NCBI RefSeq assembly: GCF_014297335.1
Contig: NZ_JACOQH010000007.1
Location: forward strand, 62,001 to 126,000
Direction of reading: 5' to 3'
Source of the DNA: Roseburia_D yibonii
Lineage (GTDB): Bacteria; Bacillota; Clostridia; Lachnospirales; Lachnospiraceae
DNA length: 64,000 bases
Positions 61,601 through 64,000 of the stretch are shown here, piece by piece. Both the position numbers and the translations under genes were made by a program. How positions within the stretch are numbered: the first letter of the stretch is position 1; each line of letters opens with the position of its first letter. The notes beneath the pieces are model-generated. The model worked only from the letters and a program-made list of their open reading frames with translations. It was not told the DNA's origin and ran no database searches.

Positions 61601-62110
61601 ATGAAACGTACAATCATTGATGCTAGTCAATTAGAATTAAACGAAAAAGTGGTATCAATCAAACGTGTAACAAAGGTTGTTAAAGGCGGACGTAATATGC
61701 GTTTCACAGCTCTTGTCGTTGTTGGTGATGGCAATGGTCACGTGGGCGCGGGCTTAGGTAAAGCTACCGAGATCCCGGAAGCTATCCGTAAAGGAAAAGA
61801 AGACGCAATTAAGAAACTTATTACCGTGAAATTAGATGAAAATAACAGTATTACTCATGACATCATGGGTAAACACACCGGTGCTTCCGTATTATTAAAG
61901 AGAGCTCCGGAAGGTACCGGTATCATCGCTGGTGGTCCTGCACGTAACGTTTGTGAGTTAGCAGGCATCAAGAACATCCGTACCAAATCTTTAGGATCAA
62001 ACAATAAGCAGAACGTAGTATTAGCTACCATCGATGCTTTAGCTCAGTTGAAGTCCCCGGAAGAAGTAGCGAAACTTCGCGGTAAATCCGTAGAAGAAGT
62101 AGTGGGTTAA
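61601..62110 (+). CDS. rpsE: Ribosomal protein S5
   Basis: 30S protein S5, 169 residues: LNEKVVSIKRVTKVVKGGRN, NGHVGAGLGKATEIPEAIRK. TAAGGAGGAAAC precedes the ATG. Confidence 0.98.
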   Translation: MKRTIIDASQLELNEKVVSIKRVTKVVKGGRNMRFTALVVVGDGNGHVGAGLGKATEIPEAIRKGKEDAIKKLITVKLDENNSITHDIMGKHTGASVLLKRAPEGTGIIAGGPARNVCELAGIKNIRTKSLGSNNKQNVVLATIDALAQLKSPEEVAKLRGKSVEEVVG

Positions 62111-62123
62111 GGAGGAACTTAAA

Positions 62124-62309
62124 ATGGCAGAGAAAATGTTAAAAGTAACACTTGTTAGATCAACAATCGGTGCTGTTCCAAAGAACAAAAAGACTATTGA
62201 AGCTCTTGGCTTAAAGAAAGTCAACAAGTCGGTTGAATTACCGGACAACGCTGCAACACAGGGTATGCTTCGTATGGTTGCACCTTACGTAAAAGTAGAA
62301 GAAGTCTAA
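62124..62309 (+). CDS. rpmD: Ribosomal protein L30
   Basis: 50S protein L30, 61 residues: LKVTLVRSTIGAVPKNKKTI with ALGLKKVNKSVELPDNAATQ. Confidence 0.98.
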   Translation: MAEKMLKVTLVRSTIGAVPKNKKTIEALGLKKVNKSVELPDNAATQGMLRMVAPYVKVEEV

Positions 62310-62332
62310 GAATCAGATAAGGAGGGACCAAA

Positions 62333-62773
62333 ATGGACTTATCCAATTTAAGACCTGCAGAAGGTTCAGTTCAGAGTGATAATTTCAGAAGAGGCCGTGG
62401 ACACGGTTCAGGAAATGGAAAAACAGCTGGTAAGGGACATAAGGGACAGAAGGCTCGTTCCGGAGCTCCGAGACCGGGATTTGAAGGTGGACAGATGCCT
62501 TTATACAGAAGATTGCCTAAGAGAGGTTTCACTTGCAGAAACTCCAAGACAATCATCGGCATCAACATGTCTGCACTTGAAGTATTCGACAATGATGCTG
62601 TTGTTACAGTAGATACACTGATCGAAAAAGGTATCGTAAAGAACCCGAGAGATGGCGTTAAGATTCTCGGTGGCGGCGAACTTACCAAAAAACTCACCGT
62701 ACAGGTAAATGCTTTCAGCGAAAGCGCAAAAGAAAAGATTGAGGCACTTGGTGGAAAAGCAGAGGTGATCTAA
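62333..62773 (+). CDS. rplO: Ribosomal protein L15
   Basis: 50S protein L15, 146 residues: MDLSNLRPAEGSVQSDNFRR, GRGHGSGNGKTAGKGHKGQK, GFEGGQMPLYRRLPKRGF. One-base overlap with secY. Confidence 0.98.
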   Translation: MDLSNLRPAEGSVQSDNFRRGRGHGSGNGKTAGKGHKGQKARSGAPRPGFEGGQMPLYRRLPKRGFTCRNSKTIIGINMSALEVFDNDAVVTVDTLIEKGIVKNPRDGVKILGGGELTKKLTVQVNAFSESAKEKIEALGGKAEVI

Positions 62774-64000
62774 TGTTCGAGACAGTCAAAAATGCATTTA
62801 AAATTAAAGATATTAGACATAGAATCATTTTTACATTTTTTATGCTGATTGTCATTAGAATCGGATCCCAATTACCTATTCCGGGTGTAGATCAAAATGT
62901 GTTTGCACAGTGGTTTTCAAATCAGAACAGTGACGCATTTAGTTTTTTTGATGCGGTGACCGGTGGTTCATTTTTGCAGATGTCGGTATTTGCGCTGAAC
63001 ATTACACCGTACATCACATCTTCCATCATCATGCAGCTGCTCACGATTGCAATTCCGAAATTAGAGGAAATGCAGCGTGACGGCGAGGATGGCCGGAAGA
63101 AAATCGTTGAGATAACTCGTTATCTTACAATTGCACTTGCACTGATTGAATCCATTGCTATGGCAGTCGGATTTGGAAAGAACGGTTATTTGACAGCGTT
63201 TAATGCAATGAATGTATTTATGGTAATTGTTACTTTGACTGCAGGTTCGGCTGTGCTTATGTGGATTGGCGAGCGGATTACAGAGAAGGGTGTTGGAAAT
63301 GGTATCTCGATCGTACTTACCATCAACATCATCTCCCGTATTCCGAGCGACTTTGCCTCGTTGTTCGAGCAGTTCGTGTCAGGCAAGACAGTTGCCAAGG
63401 GAGTTCTGGCAGTTGTAATCATACTGGCGGTTATCTTGCTTACAGTTGTATTCGTAGTTCTTCTCCAGGGTGCTGAGAGAAGAATTCCGGTACAGTACTC
63501 CAAGAAGATCCAGGGAAGAAGACAGGTTGGCGGTCAGTCAACCCATATTCCGCTCAAGGTCAACACCGGCGGCGTTATCCCGGTAATCTTCGCACAGTCT
63601 CTGATGCAGTTCCCGGTCGTTATCGCTTCCCTTCTGGGAAAAGGAAACGGCACCGGAATCGGCAGCAAGATCTTAAAGGGACTGTCCCAGTCAAACTGGT
63701 GTGACCGGAATGAACCGATCTACAGTATTGGTCTGGTCGTATATATCATTTTAATCATTGCGTTTGCATACTTCTATACGTCGATTACATTCAATCCGCT
63801 TGAAGTTGCGAATAATATGAAGAAAGCCGGTGGTTTTATTCCGGGCATCCGTCCAGGAAAGCCAACCAGTGACTATTTAACAAAAATCTTGAATTACATC
63901 ATTTTTATAGGTGCTGCAGGATTAACGGTCGTTGCGGTACTGCCGATCTTCTTCAGCGGTATCTTTAACGCGAACGTATCCTTCGGCGGAACTTCCATCA
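62773..64000 (+). CDS. secY: Protein translocase subunit SecY, 3' truncated by window edge
   Basis: Central pore of the Sec translocon. The frame starts at the ATG sharing its A with the rplO TAA (MFETVKNAFKIKDIRHRIIF) and stays open to base 64000, so about 409 codons are present. Seen: plug and TM2 region ASGGS-like AVTGGSFLQMSVFALNITPY, TSSIIMQLLTIAIPKLEEMQ and GIGNGIS-like VGNGISIVL. Normal last-block gene of the spc operon. Confidence 0.97.
   Translation, partial: MFETVKNAFKIKDIRHRIIFTFFMLIVIRIGSQLPIPGVDQNVFAQWFSNQNSDAFSFFDAVTGGSFLQMSVFALNITPYITSSIIMQLLTIAIPKLEEMQRDGEDGRKKIVEITRYLTIALALIESIAMAVGFGKNGYLTAFNAMNVFMVIVTLTAGSAVLMWIGERITEKGVGNGISIVLTINIISRIPSDFASLFEQFVSGKTVAKGVLAVVIILAVILLTVVFVVLLQGAERRIPVQYSKKIQGRRQVGGQSTHIPLKVNTGGVIPVIFAQSLMQFPVVIASLLGKGNGTGIGSKILKGLSQSNWCDRNEPIYSIGLVVYIILIIAFAYFYTSITFNPLEVANNMKKAGGFIPGIRPGKPTSDYLTKILNYIIFIGAAGLTVVAVLPIFFSGIFNANVSFGGTSI

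Noticed and set aside
1..64000. tRNA, rRNA, CRISPR, insertion sequence or prophage
   Set aside because: No cloverleaf, rRNA, regular direct-repeat array, transposase or phage gene was recognised anywhere in the window.

Overview
The window looks like chromosomal DNA of a motile, low-to-mid GC Firmicute of the family Lachnospiraceae, probably a gut commensal close to Roseburia. The reasons are a Firmicutes-type S10-spc ribosomal protein operon with the short zinc-type S14, a SpoVT-type AbrB regulator, a YhaO/YhaN pair, a chromosomal TraX-like protein, three chemoreceptors, an Agr-type peptide system with an agrD-agrB order, and pathways for sucrose and for lacto-N-biose/galacto-N-biose. The species is inferred from gene content only. 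No rRNA, tRNA, CRISPR array, phage or insertion sequence was seen.

Layout. 1-8.7 kb: a CDF metal exporter (cut by the left edge), a Cache chemoreceptor, a SleB-like cell-wall hydrolase, a TPR-GGDEF protein, and facing it a chemoreceptor fused to a PilZ domain plus an esterase. 8.8-11.5 kb: two coupled MATE transporters. 11.6-23.0 kb: a sucrose locus with a LacI-type operator/promoter, an ABC importer without ATPase, sucrose phosphorylase, a GH32 enzyme, a LacI regulator interrupted by an in-frame amber codon, fructokinase, then a second sugar-binding lipoprotein coupled to a chemoreceptor. 23.1-25.8 kb: an Xre/RhuM-Fic pair, a CAT-like acetyltransferase and spoVT.

25.8-32.9 kb: two divergent amino-sugar operons, araC-nagB-nagA to the left and nucleotidyltransferase-nahK-lnpA (GH112) to the right. 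Together they could phosphorolyse Gal-beta-1,3-HexNAc, make HexNAc-1-P and its UDP-sugar, and pass GlcNAc-6-P into glycolysis. 32.9-36.2 kb: an Agr-type quorum-sensing locus (Xre regulator, LytTR response regulator and GHKL kinase leftwards; agrD-agrB rightwards). 36.3-43.9 kb: an unknown protein, the YhaO/YhaN pair, a class A PBP with a Gln/Glu/Pro tail, an unknown membrane-anchored protein, and a ROK glucokinase.

43.9-50 kb: two large paralogous proteins with a LacI-type sugar-binding core joined to GGDEF, without any HTH or membrane segment. They flank a secreted CAP-domain protein and a small acidic protein. 50-52.7 kb: TraX-like, cytidylate-kinase-like and rRNA-methyltransferase-like genes and a doubtful small ORF. 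52.7-64 kb: a strong promoter, a long structured leader, and the ribosomal operon rpsJ to secY (secY cut by the right edge), with four unusually long, foldable spacers.

Theme: sugar sensing is wired to motility and c-di-GMP. The window has three GGDEF proteins (two with sugar-binding-protein folds), one PilZ chemoreceptor and one binding-protein/chemoreceptor pair, beside sucrose and host-glycan catabolism. The most novel items are the LacI-core/GGDEF pair with twin ACCGGT sites in between, the agr locus with a predicted CIVVY thiolactone, and the amber-interrupted LacI regulator.
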